Shown here: in pieces, positions 24,561 through 32,644 of the stretch
Layout: each line of letters opens with the position of its first letter
How positions within the stretch are numbered: the stretch's first letter is position 1
Notes under the pieces: model-generated
Told to the model about the DNA's origin: nothing
What the model saw: only the letters and a program-made list of their open reading frames with translations
Database searches by the model: none
Position numbers and translations under genes: made by a program
Origin: CAVZBW01 sp963773635
GTDB taxonomy: Bacteria; Actinomycetota; Acidimicrobiia; Acidimicrobiales; RAAP-2
Reading direction: 5' to 3'
Assembly (NCBI GenBank): GCA_963773635.1
Contig: CAVZBW010000005.1
Coordinates: 1,364,001-1,428,000, forward strand
DNA length: 64,000 bases

Positions 24561-26011
24561 CCCGACGCCTCGGCTGCCCGGGCGGGACCCGCGATGTCCA
24601 GGTGGGCCCACGGCACGCCGCCGGCGAATCGGGCGAGGAAGAGCGCGGCCACGATCGATCCCGCTTGGCCCGGTCGGCCGATGTTCTTCAGGTCGGCGAC
24701 GTCCGAATCCAGGTGGTCGCGGTACTGCTCGGCGAGGGGCATCTGCCAGCACTGCTCCCCCGCGCGCTTGCCGGCCTGCTCGATGGCCGCTACGAGCGGC
24801 TGCGTGGTGCCGTAGAGGGCGGCGATCGAAGAACCGAGCGCCACGACGGCGGCGCCGGTGAGGGTGGCGAGGTCGATGACCGCATCGGGTCCCTCCTCGA
24901 CGGCCAGACAGAGCGCGTCGGCCAGCACCAGCCTCCCCTCGGCGTCCGTGTTGAGGACCTCCATGGTCGTGCGGTCGCGGGCGGTCAGCACGTCCCCCGG
25001 CTTGATGGCGCGACCGCCCGGCATGTTCTCGGTGATCGGGGCGAAGGCGCTCACCCGCACGGGAAGGCCCTCGACGGCGCACGCCCACGTGGCGGCCAGC
25101 ACCGCGGCGGCGCCACTCATGTCCGTCTTCATCGTCGTCATCCCGTCGGCCGTCTTGAGCGAGAGGCCGCCGGAGTCGAAGGTGATCCCCTTGCCCACGA
25201 GCGCGAGGTGGGGCGTGGACGACGCCCCACCCGGCCGGTAGGTCACCTTGACGAAGCGCGGTGGCTGCGAGGAACCGCGGCTCACGCCGAGGAGGCCGCC
25301 GAGGCGCTCCTCCTCGATCCGGTGCTCGCCCCAGACCTCGAGCTCCACCCCGCCGACGCCCCGGAACCTTTCGACCACGAGGTCGGCGAAGACGCTCGGG
25401 GTGAGCTCGCTCGGCGGGCGGTTGACCAGATCGCGGGCAAAGCCCACGGCGTCCGCCGCCAAGACGCCGCGCCGAAGTGACGATGACGCCGGGTCGCCGA
25501 TAGGGACGGTACCCGTCCCCACGCCCGGAACAACGAGGAGCCGTTCGATCGGCGGCCGCTGGGGGTCCGAGCGAAACTCGTCGTAGCGGTAGGCCGCCAA
25601 CATGGCACCCTCGGCGACCGCCGAGAGGGCATCGCCCGAGATGGCATCGCCAGGGGGACCGGGAACCGCGATGGCCGCCACGCCGCCCTGCCCGGCGGCG
25701 CTCACGAGCGCCGCCGCAGCCCGCCGCCAGCGGTCCACGTCCGCTCCGGCTCGATCGCCGAGCCCCAACGCGAGGAGGGAGGTCGACTCGAAGGCGGCGG
25801 AGAGCACCGCCGATTGTCCCGGCTTCGCCGCGAACCCGGCTCGGCGAGACCAGTCGGCGGGAAGGGTGGCCGGCAACGCCGTGCCGGCCACCGAAGGAGG
25901 GAGCCCCTCGTGCAGCACCGGTCCGTCCGGGGAGCTCCAGTAGGGCACCCCGATGGCGACCAGATCGGGCGGCAGATCCTGGGCGCGAGCCAGCTCGACC
26001 CGGAGGGGCAT
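24476..26011 (-). CDS. pepA: Leucyl aminopeptidase (M17)
   Basis: This cytosolic metalloenzyme releases N-terminal residues from peptides. The 511-residue protein has a divergent N-terminal domain and the M17 catalytic domain, with GKGITFDSGGLSLK supplying metal and catalytic Lys residues, MKTDMSGAAAV, and the signature NTDAEGRLVL. All expected metal ligands appear present. ATG 26011 overlaps the stop of the cobalamin adenosyltransferase gene (ATGA), indicating co-translation, although no functional link is obvious. Confidence 0.93.
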   Translation of the reverse strand: MPLRVELARAQDLPPDLVAIGVPYWSSPDGPVLHEGLPPSVAGTALPATLPADWSRRAGFAAKPGQSAVLSAAFESTSLLALGLGDRAGADVDRWRRAAAALVSAAGQGGVAAIAVPGPPGDAISGDALSAVAEGAMLAAYRYDEFRSDPQRPPIERLLVVPGVGTGTVPIGDPASSSLRRGVLAADAVGFARDLVNRPPSELTPSVFADLVVERFRGVGGVELEVWGEHRIEEERLGGLLGVSRGSSQPPRFVKVTYRPGGASSTPHLALVGKGITFDSGGLSLKTADGMTTMKTDMSGAAAVLAATWACAVEGLPVRVSAFAPITENMPGGRAIKPGDVLTARDRTTMEVLNTDAEGRLVLADALCLAVEEGPDAVIDLATLTGAAVVALGSSIAALYGTTQPLVAAIEQAGKRAGEQCWQMPLAEQYRDHLDSDVADLKNIGRPGQAGSIVAALFLARFAGGVPWAHLDIAGPARAAEASGYLTKGGTGFGTRTLLELLREPGSAVPS

Positions 26012-26556
26012 CAGGGATGGTTCCTTGCCGTCAGGTGGGCGTCGCCCTCCTGCCAGCGCGCCATGGTCCAGAGCAGGTCGGAGAGGCGGTTGAGATAGCG
26101 CACGACCAACGAGCCCTCGGCGGGCGGGTCGGCCACCGCCGTGCGCTCGGCCCTCCGGACGACCGTCCGGGCGACGTCGAGGGCGGCAGATCGGCGGTTC
26201 TGACCGGGCACGACAAACTCCGAGGGCATCTCGAAGCGCTCGGAGAGCCGGTCGATCTCGGACTCCAGGCGGCCGACCATCTCGTCGGTGACGAGCGAGG
26301 CGCCCGGTTGCAATTTGTGCCGGTTGTCGGGGGCCGTGGCCACCTCCGCCATGAGGACCCACAGGTCGCGTTCGAGGTCGATCAGCAAACCGTCCAGATC
26401 CGATCCCCTTGCGCTCTCGGCACGGGCGACGCCCAGCGCGGCCTGTGCCTCGTCGACGGCCCCGTTCAGCTGGATGCGGGCGTCGTCCTTCGGCAGGCGC
26501 CCGCCGTACAGGAGCCCGGTCGTCCCGTCGTCGCCGCGACGCGTATAGATGCGCAC
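26011..26556 (-). CDS. ATP:cob(I)alamin adenosyltransferase, PduO type
   Basis: The 181-residue protein matches the PduO-type helical trimer. It has the N-terminal ATP loop RIYTRRGDDGTTGLL, VVPGQNRRSAALDVARTVVR with the RRAER segment, and the cobalamin-side YLNRLSDLLWTMAR. It converts cob(I)alamin to adenosylcobalamin for AdoCbl-dependent enzymes. GTG 26556 begins directly at the ATP loop. It is divergent from metH, a cobalamin-dependent enzyme, with only 57 bases between, too short for a cobalamin riboswitch on either side. Confidence 0.92.
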   Translation of the reverse strand: MRIYTRRGDDGTTGLLYGGRLPKDDARIQLNGAVDEAQAALGVARAESARGSDLDGLLIDLERDLWVLMAEVATAPDNRHKLQPGASLVTDEMVGRLESEIDRLSERFEMPSEFVVPGQNRRSAALDVARTVVRRAERTAVADPPAEGSLVVRYLNRLSDLLWTMARWQEGDAHLTARNHP

Positions 26557-26613
26557 GGCCGGGGATGCTAGCGGCGCTCCATCGGGACCGGCACCACTAG
26601 CCTGGACCGTTAT

Positions 26614-29600
26614 ATGGCCACGCCACCCGAGCTGCTGGGCCGGATGGATCCGGCCGATTCGTCGTACCTCGAAGCGGTCCGGCGGCGCGTCGTGATCCTC
26701 GACGGTGCCACGGGCACCAACCTGCAGCTCGCCGACCTCACGGCCGAGGACTTTGGTGGACCCGAGCTGGAGGGTTGCAACGAGATCCTGGTCGAGACCC
26801 GACCGGAGATCGTCGAGCGGCTGCACCGGTCGTTCCTCGACGTCGGCGTCGACGTCATCGAGACGGACACCTTCGGCGCGTTCTCGGTCGTCTTGGCCGA
26901 GTACGGGCTCGCCGACCGGGCCCACGAGCTCAACCTGGCCGCGGCGCGCCTGGCGCGTCGCGTCGCCGACGGGTACGCGACGGCCGACCGTGCCCGATGG
27001 GTGGCGGGCAGCATGGGGCCGGGCACCAAGTTCCCCACCCTCGGACAGATCTCCTTCGCCGATCTCCGGGACTCCTACGAGGAGCAGGCGCACGGTCTGA
27101 TCTCCGGCGGCGTCGACCTCCTGCTGATCGAGACGGTCTACGACCTGCTGCAGGCCAAGGCGGCCATCGGTGGCGCACGTCGCGCCATGGCGCACCTGGG
27201 CCGCCGAGTGCCCCTGCAGCTGCAGGTGACGATCGAGCTCACCGGCCGGATGCTGCCCGGCACCGAGATCCAGGCCGCCCTCGCCGCGCTCGACGCCATG
27301 CACGTCGACGTCATCGGGCTCAACTGCGCCACGGGCCCCTCCGAGATGGGAGAGCCGCTCCGGTACCTCGCCACATCGAGCAGGGTCCCCATCTCCTGTG
27401 TCCCCAACGCGGGCCTGCCCTCGGTGGTCGACGGTGCCATGCACTACGACCTGACCCCGGCACAGCTGGCCGCCTACCACCACGACTTCGTGACGGAGCT
27501 CGGGGTGTCGGTCATCGGAGGCTGCTGCGGGACGACGCCCGCCCACCTCCAGGCCGTGGTCGAGCGCTGCGCGGGTCTCCGACCGGCCCACCGCGCACCG
27601 ACGTTCGAGCCGGCCGCCTCCTCCATCTACAGCCAGGTTCCGCTCCACCAGGACACCAGTTTCCTGGTGGTCGGTGAGCGCACCAACGCCAACGGGTCCA
27701 AGCGCTTCCGGGAGGCGATGTTGGACGGGGAATGGGACACGTGCGTGGCCATGGCCAAGGACCAGGTGAAGGAGGGGGCCCACGTCATCGACGTGTGCGT
27801 CGACTACACGGGTGCCGACGGCGTGTCCGACATGAGCGAGGTGGCGCGCCGTTTCGCCACGCAGGCCAGCGTGGCCCTGATGATCGACTCGACCGAAGGT
27901 CCCGTCGTGCGCGCCGCCCTCGACTGGCTGGGCGGCCGGAGCATCCTCAACTCCGTCAACCTGGAGGACGGCGACGGCGAGGGCACCCGGCTCGACACGT
28001 TCCTCCGCCTCGCCCGAGAGTACGGCACGGCCGTCGTGGGCACCTGCATCGACGAGGAGGGCCAGGCCCGCACGGCCGACTGGAAGGTGCGCGCCGCCCG
28101 GGCGATCCTCGACGTCGCGGTCGCCCGGTACGGCCTCGAGCCCCAGGACCTGATCTTCGACCCCCTGGCGCTGCCCCTGTCGACCGGGATGGAGGAGAGC
28201 CGGCGCGACGGCATCGAGACGCTCGAGGCGATACGCCGCATCAAGGAGGAGCTGCCCGGCGTCTCGACCATCCTCGGACTGTCCAACGTCTCCTTCGGAC
28301 TCAACCCCGCGGCCCGCCAGGTGCTCAACTCCGTCTTTCTGCACGAGGCCGTCGAGGCGGGTCTCGACGCGGCGATCGTGCACGCGTCCAAGATCCTGCC
28401 CCTCTCCCGCATCGACGAGCGGGCCCGCGAGGTCTGCCTCGACCTCGTCTACGACCGCCGGCGAGAGGGCTACGACCCCCTGGCCGAGCTGCTCACCATC
28501 TTTGAGGGGGCTACGGCCACGTCGGGACCCGCCGAGGACCACTCCGACTGGCCGGTGACACGCCGGCTCGAGCAGCGCATCGTCGATGGCGACCGCAACG
28601 GACTGGAATCGGACCTCGACGAGGCGATGGCTTCCGGGCATGCCCCGCTCGACATCATCAACGCCTTCCTCCTCGCCGGCATGAAGACGGTCGGCGAGCT
28701 CTTCCGCACCGGCGAGATGCAGCTGCCGTTCGTCTTGGCCTCGGCGGAGACGATGAAGGCGGCCGTGGCGCACCTCGAGCCCCACATGGACAAGAGCGAC
28801 GACGGCGGCCGGGGAAGGGTGATTCTCGCCACCGTCAAGGGCGACGTGCACGACATCGGAAAGAACCTGGTCGACATCATCCTGACCAACAACGGGTACG
28901 AGGTGATCAACCTCGGCATCAAGGTCGGAGTCGGCGAGATGCTGGCCGCGGTCGAGGAGCACCGAGCGGACGCCCTGGGGATGAGCGGGCTGCTGGTCAA
29001 GTCCACCCTCGTCATGCGAGAGAACCTCGAGGAGATGAACCGCCGGGGTCTCGCCGAGGTGCCCGTGCTGCTCGGTGGCGCCGCCCTGACGCGCACCTAT
29101 GTCGAGCGCGACCTCCGGGAGGTCTACGAGGGACGGCTCTTCTACGGACGCGACGCCTTCGAGGGGCTCCGCACGATGGACCGTCTCATGGAGATCCGCG
29201 ACGGGGCGGAGCAGGACGACGCCTTCGGTCGAGAGATCTCGGAGCGGCGAGTCCCAAGGCGAAGCCGGCTCGACGCTCCCGCGGAGGCACCCCCGGGCAC
29301 CCCCGCTCGTGCCCCTGGGGTCGCCACCGACAACGAGCTCTTTCCTCCTCCCTTTGTCGGGAGCCGCGTCGCGAAGGGCCTTCCGATCGACGACATCGCG
29401 GAGTACCTCAACCTGACGGCTCTCTTCCGCAACCAATGGGGCTTCCGCCCAGAGGAGGGGGAGGACGACGGCGCCTTCAAGGAGCGGGTCAAGGCCGTCC
29501 TGCGCGACGAGCTGGCCGGCGCCAAGGAGAGGGGCCTCCTCGTGCCGCAAGTTGCCTGGGGACACTTTCCGGCCAATTCGGAGGGCAACGACCTCGTCGT

Positions 29601-30123
29601 CTACAAGGACGCCAGCCGGTCCGCCGAGTGGATGCGATTCACGTTCCCCCGCCAGGCCGCCGATCCCTGGCTGTGCATCGCGGACTTCTTTCGACCGGCC
29701 GAATCGGGTCAGGGCGACTGGGCGTCGTTGATGCTCGTGACCATGGGTGCCAGGGTGTCCGAGGAGACGGCGCGGCTCTTCGCGGAGAACGAGTATCGCA
29801 ACTACCTCTTTCTCCACGGGCTGGGCGTCGAAATGGCAGAAGCGCTGGCCGAGTACTGGCACCATCGCATCCGGGACGAGCTCGGCTTCGTCGACCAGGA
29901 CGGGCCCACGCTCACCGGCCTGTTCCGCCAGCAGTACCGGGGTGGACGGTACTCCTGGGGCTACCCCGCCTGCCCGAACCTCGAGGACAACGCCAAGGTC
30001 GTCGAGTTGCTCGGGGGGGAGCGGATCGGCGTCGAGGTGAGCGAGGGGTTCCAGCTCCACCCGGAACAGACGACCGACGCGATCATCTGCCACCACCCAC
30101 AGGCCAAGTACTTCGTCGCCTGA
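26614..30123 (+). CDS. metH: Cobalamin-dependent methionine synthase
   Basis: This 1169-residue modular enzyme methylates homocysteine using methyltetrahydrofolate. Modules in order are the homocysteine domain (1-320) with zinc Cys in LNCATG (Cys 238) and GGCCGT (302-307), the pterin domain (about 340-620), the B12 helical cap and Rossmann domain with lower axial His 746 in DVHDIG (744-749), and a C-terminal AdoMet-dependent reactivation domain ending in RGGRYSWGYPAC and FQLHPEQTTD. It is full-length, with all four modules. It starts at ATG 26614 divergent from the cobalamin adenosyltransferase. Confidence 0.97.
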   Translation: MATPPELLGRMDPADSSYLEAVRRRVVILDGATGTNLQLADLTAEDFGGPELEGCNEILVETRPEIVERLHRSFLDVGVDVIETDTFGAFSVVLAEYGLADRAHELNLAAARLARRVADGYATADRARWVAGSMGPGTKFPTLGQISFADLRDSYEEQAHGLISGGVDLLLIETVYDLLQAKAAIGGARRAMAHLGRRVPLQLQVTIELTGRMLPGTEIQAALAALDAMHVDVIGLNCATGPSEMGEPLRYLATSSRVPISCVPNAGLPSVVDGAMHYDLTPAQLAAYHHDFVTELGVSVIGGCCGTTPAHLQAVVERCAGLRPAHRAPTFEPAASSIYSQVPLHQDTSFLVVGERTNANGSKRFREAMLDGEWDTCVAMAKDQVKEGAHVIDVCVDYTGADGVSDMSEVARRFATQASVALMIDSTEGPVVRAALDWLGGRSILNSVNLEDGDGEGTRLDTFLRLAREYGTAVVGTCIDEEGQARTADWKVRAARAILDVAVARYGLEPQDLIFDPLALPLSTGMEESRRDGIETLEAIRRIKEELPGVSTILGLSNVSFGLNPAARQVLNSVFLHEAVEAGLDAAIVHASKILPLSRIDERAREVCLDLVYDRRREGYDPLAELLTIFEGATATSGPAEDHSDWPVTRRLEQRIVDGDRNGLESDLDEAMASGHAPLDIINAFLLAGMKTVGELFRTGEMQLPFVLASAETMKAAVAHLEPHMDKSDDGGRGRVILATVKGDVHDIGKNLVDIILTNNGYEVINLGIKVGVGEMLAAVEEHRADALGMSGLLVKSTLVMRENLEEMNRRGLAEVPVLLGGAALTRTYVERDLREVYEGRLFYGRDAFEGLRTMDRLMEIRDGAEQDDAFGREISERRVPRRSRLDAPAEAPPGTPARAPGVATDNELFPPPFVGSRVAKGLPIDDIAEYLNLTALFRNQWGFRPEEGEDDGAFKERVKAVLRDELAGAKERGLLVPQVAWGHFPANSEGNDLVVYKDASRSAEWMRFTFPRQAADPWLCIADFFRPAESGQGDWASLMLVTMGARVSEETARLFAENEYRNYLFLHGLGVEMAEALAEYWHHRIRDELGFVDQDGPTLTGLFRQQYRGGRYSWGYPACPNLEDNAKVVELLGGERIGVEVSEGFQLHPEQTTDAIICHHPQAKYFVA

Positions 30124-30158
30124 CCGGGCGACGCTTCAGCGGGCCCGTCGCGTGCCCC

Positions 30159-30206
30159 ATCCCTGCCGGGTCATTGATCCCTGCCGGGTCATTGAAGTGG
30201 TCAATG
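30159..30206. repeat. Tandem 18-bp repeat and small dyad after metH
   Basis: ATCCCTGCCGGGTCATTG occurs twice in direct tandem (30159-30176 and 30177-30194). The second copy runs into a dyad CATTGA-AGTGG-TCAATG (30190-30206). It lies between metH and the DUF2510 gene. The dyad has no T-run, so it is weak evidence for a terminator. Confidence 0.6.
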
Positions 30207-30268
30207 GCCAAAAGTAGCTTGGTCGGGTGGCCGGCCCGTCTTCTTCGTCACCTCGGTGGTGATGAGCC

Positions 30269-30823
30269 ATGAATGAGACGGCCCACGTCCTCGACCTCGT
30301 CGGCTTCGTCGTTGGCATCCTCGCAGTGATGGGCATCATCGTGCTGGCCGGTCGCCTGTGGACAGGGCTCGGCAAGTCCGGCGCCGGCGCCATCGCGCCG
30401 CCCGCCATCGCGCCGCCCGCCATCGCGCCGCCCGACACCGCGCCGCCCGACACCGCGCCGCCCCGGACCACGCCATCCGACGTTGCGCCCTCTCCTACCA
30501 GGTCGGCCGGCGGCATCCACGCTGGCCCGCCACCGGCAGATCTGCGCCCCCCCGAATCGAGCCGATCCGAGGAGGCCCAATCCCGGCCGGAGGTTGCCTC
30601 GCCGTCGCTCGCCCTGGTGGGCAACGGCTCTGCGCTGGCGGTCGCCACCAACGGCGCCGAGGCACCCTCGGCCCCGGCGACGAGCAACGGCAAGCACCCG
30701 ATGACCAACGGGATCGATCGCACGGCCGGCTGGCGCCCGGACCCCGAGCAGGGCGAGGACCTTCTGCGGTACTGGGATGGCCTGCGCTGGACCGACCACT
30801 TCGCGCGCCGGGTCACCTCCTAG
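30269..30823 (+). CDS. Membrane-anchored DUF2510 protein with Pro-rich repeat
   Basis: The 184-residue protein has an N-terminal membrane helix (about residues 8-30), a low-complexity linker with pentapeptide repeats (AIAPP three times, DTAPP twice), and a C-terminal DUF2510 motif GWRPDPEQGEDLLRYWDGL ending in WTDHF. DUF2510 domains occur in many actinobacterial membrane proteins of unknown role. The opposite strand is also open here, but it lacks any domain, so the plus-strand reading is chosen. Confidence 0.8.
   Translation: MNETAHVLDLVGFVVGILAVMGIIVLAGRLWTGLGKSGAGAIAPPAIAPPAIAPPDTAPPDTAPPRTTPSDVAPSPTRSAGGIHAGPPPADLRPPESSRSEEAQSRPEVASPSLALVGNGSALAVATNGAEAPSAPATSNGKHPMTNGIDRTAGWRPDPEQGEDLLRYWDGLRWTDHFARRVTS
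30389..30463. repeat. Five tandem 15-bp units coding for APP pentapeptides
   Basis: The unit GCCATCGCGCCGCCC occurs three times, then GACACCGCGCCGCCC twice, in phase with the DUF2510 gene. Such repeats can change copy number and so linker length. Confidence 0.85.
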
Positions 30824-30842
30824 GCTCAGGCCGGCGAGGACC

Positions 30843-31709
30843 TCAGCGGGCGGCGGCCACGGCCTCGGCCGCGGTGTGCGCGTGGTAGCTCGAGCGGGTC
30901 AGCGGTGACGACTCCACGTGCGCGAGGCCGAGCGAGGTACCGGCCGTCCGGAGGTCTTCGAACTCCTCCGGGGACCACCAGCGCATCACGGGCAGATGAT
31001 GGCCCGAGGGTCGCAGGTACTGGCCTACCGTGGCGATGCTGACGCCGACCGCGGCGAGGTCGGCAAAAGTGGAGAGCACCTCGTCCCGCCGCTCTCCGAG
31101 ACCCACCATCAATCCGGACTTGGTGACCAATCCCGCGTCGGACGCTCGCCCCAGCACGGCCAGGCTTCGCGCGTAGCCGGCCGACGGCCGCACCGCCCTC
31201 TGCAGCCGCGCGACGGTCTCGATGTTGTGGTTCATGACGTCGGGCCCGGACTCGAAGATGGTGGCGAGCGCCCGATCGTCCCCCTTGCAATCGGAGATGA
31301 GCACCTCTACTCGTGTGCCGGGGCTGTGCCGGCGGATGGCCCGAACCGTCTCGGCCATCGCAGCCGCCCCGCCATCGTCGAGGTCGTCGCGAGCCACGCA
31401 GGTCACGACGGCATGCGCCAGATCCATCCGAGAGACCGCCGCGCCGACGCGGTCTGGCTCCGACGGATCCAAGGGCAGCGGACGCCGGGTATCCACCTTG
31501 CAGAAACCACACGCCCGGGTGCATCGCGTGCCGTTGATCATGAAGGTCGCCGTGCCCTCCGACCAGCAATCGTAGATGTTCGGACAGCCGGCCTCCTGGC
31601 AGACCGTGTTGAGATCCAGACCGTGGAGAGTGCGCCCGAGCTGCAAATAGCTCGTTCCCATGCGAGCAGGCACCCGAAGCCAGGAGGGCTTCGGCGCCCG
31701 CAGGGGCAC
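30843..31709 (-). CDS. lipA: Lipoyl synthase
   Basis: This radical-SAM enzyme inserts two sulfurs into protein-bound octanoyl chains. The 288-residue product has both clusters: the auxiliary cluster Cys 37, 42 and 48 in VCQEAGCPNIYDCW and the radical-SAM cluster Cys 63, 67 and 70 in CTRACGFC. The C-terminal RSSY segment carries the conserved Ser ligand. GTG 31709 places the conserved core at the normal distance; the same frame is open to about 32027 with Arg-rich, unconserved sequence. The start region overlaps the extended 3' end of lipB in another frame. Confidence 0.93.
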   Translation of the reverse strand: MPLRAPKPSWLRVPARMGTSYLQLGRTLHGLDLNTVCQEAGCPNIYDCWSEGTATFMINGTRCTRACGFCKVDTRRPLPLDPSEPDRVGAAVSRMDLAHAVVTCVARDDLDDGGAAAMAETVRAIRRHSPGTRVEVLISDCKGDDRALATIFESGPDVMNHNIETVARLQRAVRPSAGYARSLAVLGRASDAGLVTKSGLMVGLGERRDEVLSTFADLAAVGVSIATVGQYLRPSGHHLPVMRWWSPEEFEDLRTAGTSLGLAHVESSPLTRSSYHAHTAAEAVAAAR

Positions 31710-32644
31710 CGCCTCGTCCGGGTCGACCCCGGCGCGGCGGATGCGGCGGAGCGGAGCGGGCTCGGCGGAAGCAGGCCGAACGGGAATGGGTCGGCGCGCC
31801 GTCGGCGTCGGCCGGTCGTCCGGGTTGTTACGTCGGCGGAGGCTTCGGACCTCGGTGCGGCGATCGAGAAGGGGGCCAACCCTGCGGTCACGTCCTGGCG
31901 ATCCACCCTTCCGCCGGGAGCCCATTGGAGGGCCGCCCGGCGGATGATCGCCTCGGCGACCTCCTCGAGGCCACACGAGATGGCCTCCGCCTGCAGCGAG
32001 GTGACCGGCAGGTGTCCGATCCCGCACGGCACGATGTGCCCGAACATCGCGAGGTCACAATCGACGTTGATCGCCACCCCGTGCAGGGTGCGCCTGCGCA
32101 CCTCCGACTCGCCGCGGCGCGAGCCCCAGCCCGGAGAGACTGCGGCGGCGGGCCGCTCCTGGCGAACCGTGCGGACGCCGACCGCGGCGATCTTGCGAGG
32201 GCTCGGGCCGTCCACGCCCACCCAGATCCCGGGATACTCGGGGAGCCGCCCCACTGCACCCGCTCGCGCCGTGCCGAGCTCCGTGAGTGCGTCGATCACG
32301 ACCTGTTCGAGGCGGTGGACATGGCGTCGACCGGCCCCCGGATCGTCGTCGACGGTGAGGATGGGATAGACGACCAGCTGACCGGGGCCGTGGTAGGTCA
32401 CGTCGCCACCACGGTCGGTGACGACGAGGGTTGCGCCGACTTCGGCAGGGTCCACGAGGACGTGCGCGGGATCCGCCCGGACACCGAGCGTAAAGACGTG
32501 GGGGTGCTCGAGAACGAGGAGGTAGTCGTCGTCGGCGCGCCGGGCCAGGCTCTGCTGGAGGTCCAGCGCCTCGGGGTAGGGAACCGAACCGATCCGGCGT
32601 ACGCGCAGTACGCGGTCCGACGCGGCCCGGCTAGAGCTCGGCAA
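31538..32644 (-). CDS. lipB: Octanoyl-[acyl carrier protein] protein transferase
   Basis: This enzyme transfers octanoyl from ACP to lipoyl domains. Family motifs are RGGDVTYHGPGQLVVYPIL, the catalytic Lys in RKIAAVGVR, and the acyl-Cys in GHIVPCGI. The conserved core ends near 31930, but the frame stays open to 31538, adding over 100 unconserved residues that overlap lipA by about 170 bases. No ATG or GTG starts the gene; TTG 32644 or TTG 32662 are candidates, both overlapping or abutting the E2 gene's stop. The long tail may be an artefact of a lost stop or an indel. Confidence 0.85.
   Translation of the reverse strand: MPSSSRAASDRVLRVRRIGSVPYPEALDLQQSLARRADDDYLLVLEHPHVFTLGVRADPAHVLVDPAEVGATLVVTDRGGDVTYHGPGQLVVYPILTVDDDPGAGRRHVHRLEQVVIDALTELGTARAGAVGRLPEYPGIWVGVDGPSPRKIAAVGVRTVRQERPAAAVSPGWGSRRGESEVRRRTLHGVAINVDCDLAMFGHIVPCGIGHLPVTSLQAEAISCGLEEVAEAIIRRAALQWAPGGRVDRQDVTAGLAPFSIAAPRSEASADVTTRTTGRRRRRADPFPFGLLPPSPLRSAASAAPGSTRTRRCPCGRRSPPGFGCLLAWERAICSSGALSTVWISTRSARRPAVRTSTIAGRRARRPS

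Noticed and set aside
26557..26613. Cobalamin riboswitch between the adenosyltransferase and metH
   Set aside because: The gap is only 57 bases, too short for the known riboswitch.
26011..30096. A 1361-codon open frame antisense to metH
   Set aside because: It has no domains beyond the adenosyltransferase at its end and mirrors metH codon bias; GC-rich genes often leave long antisense frames open.
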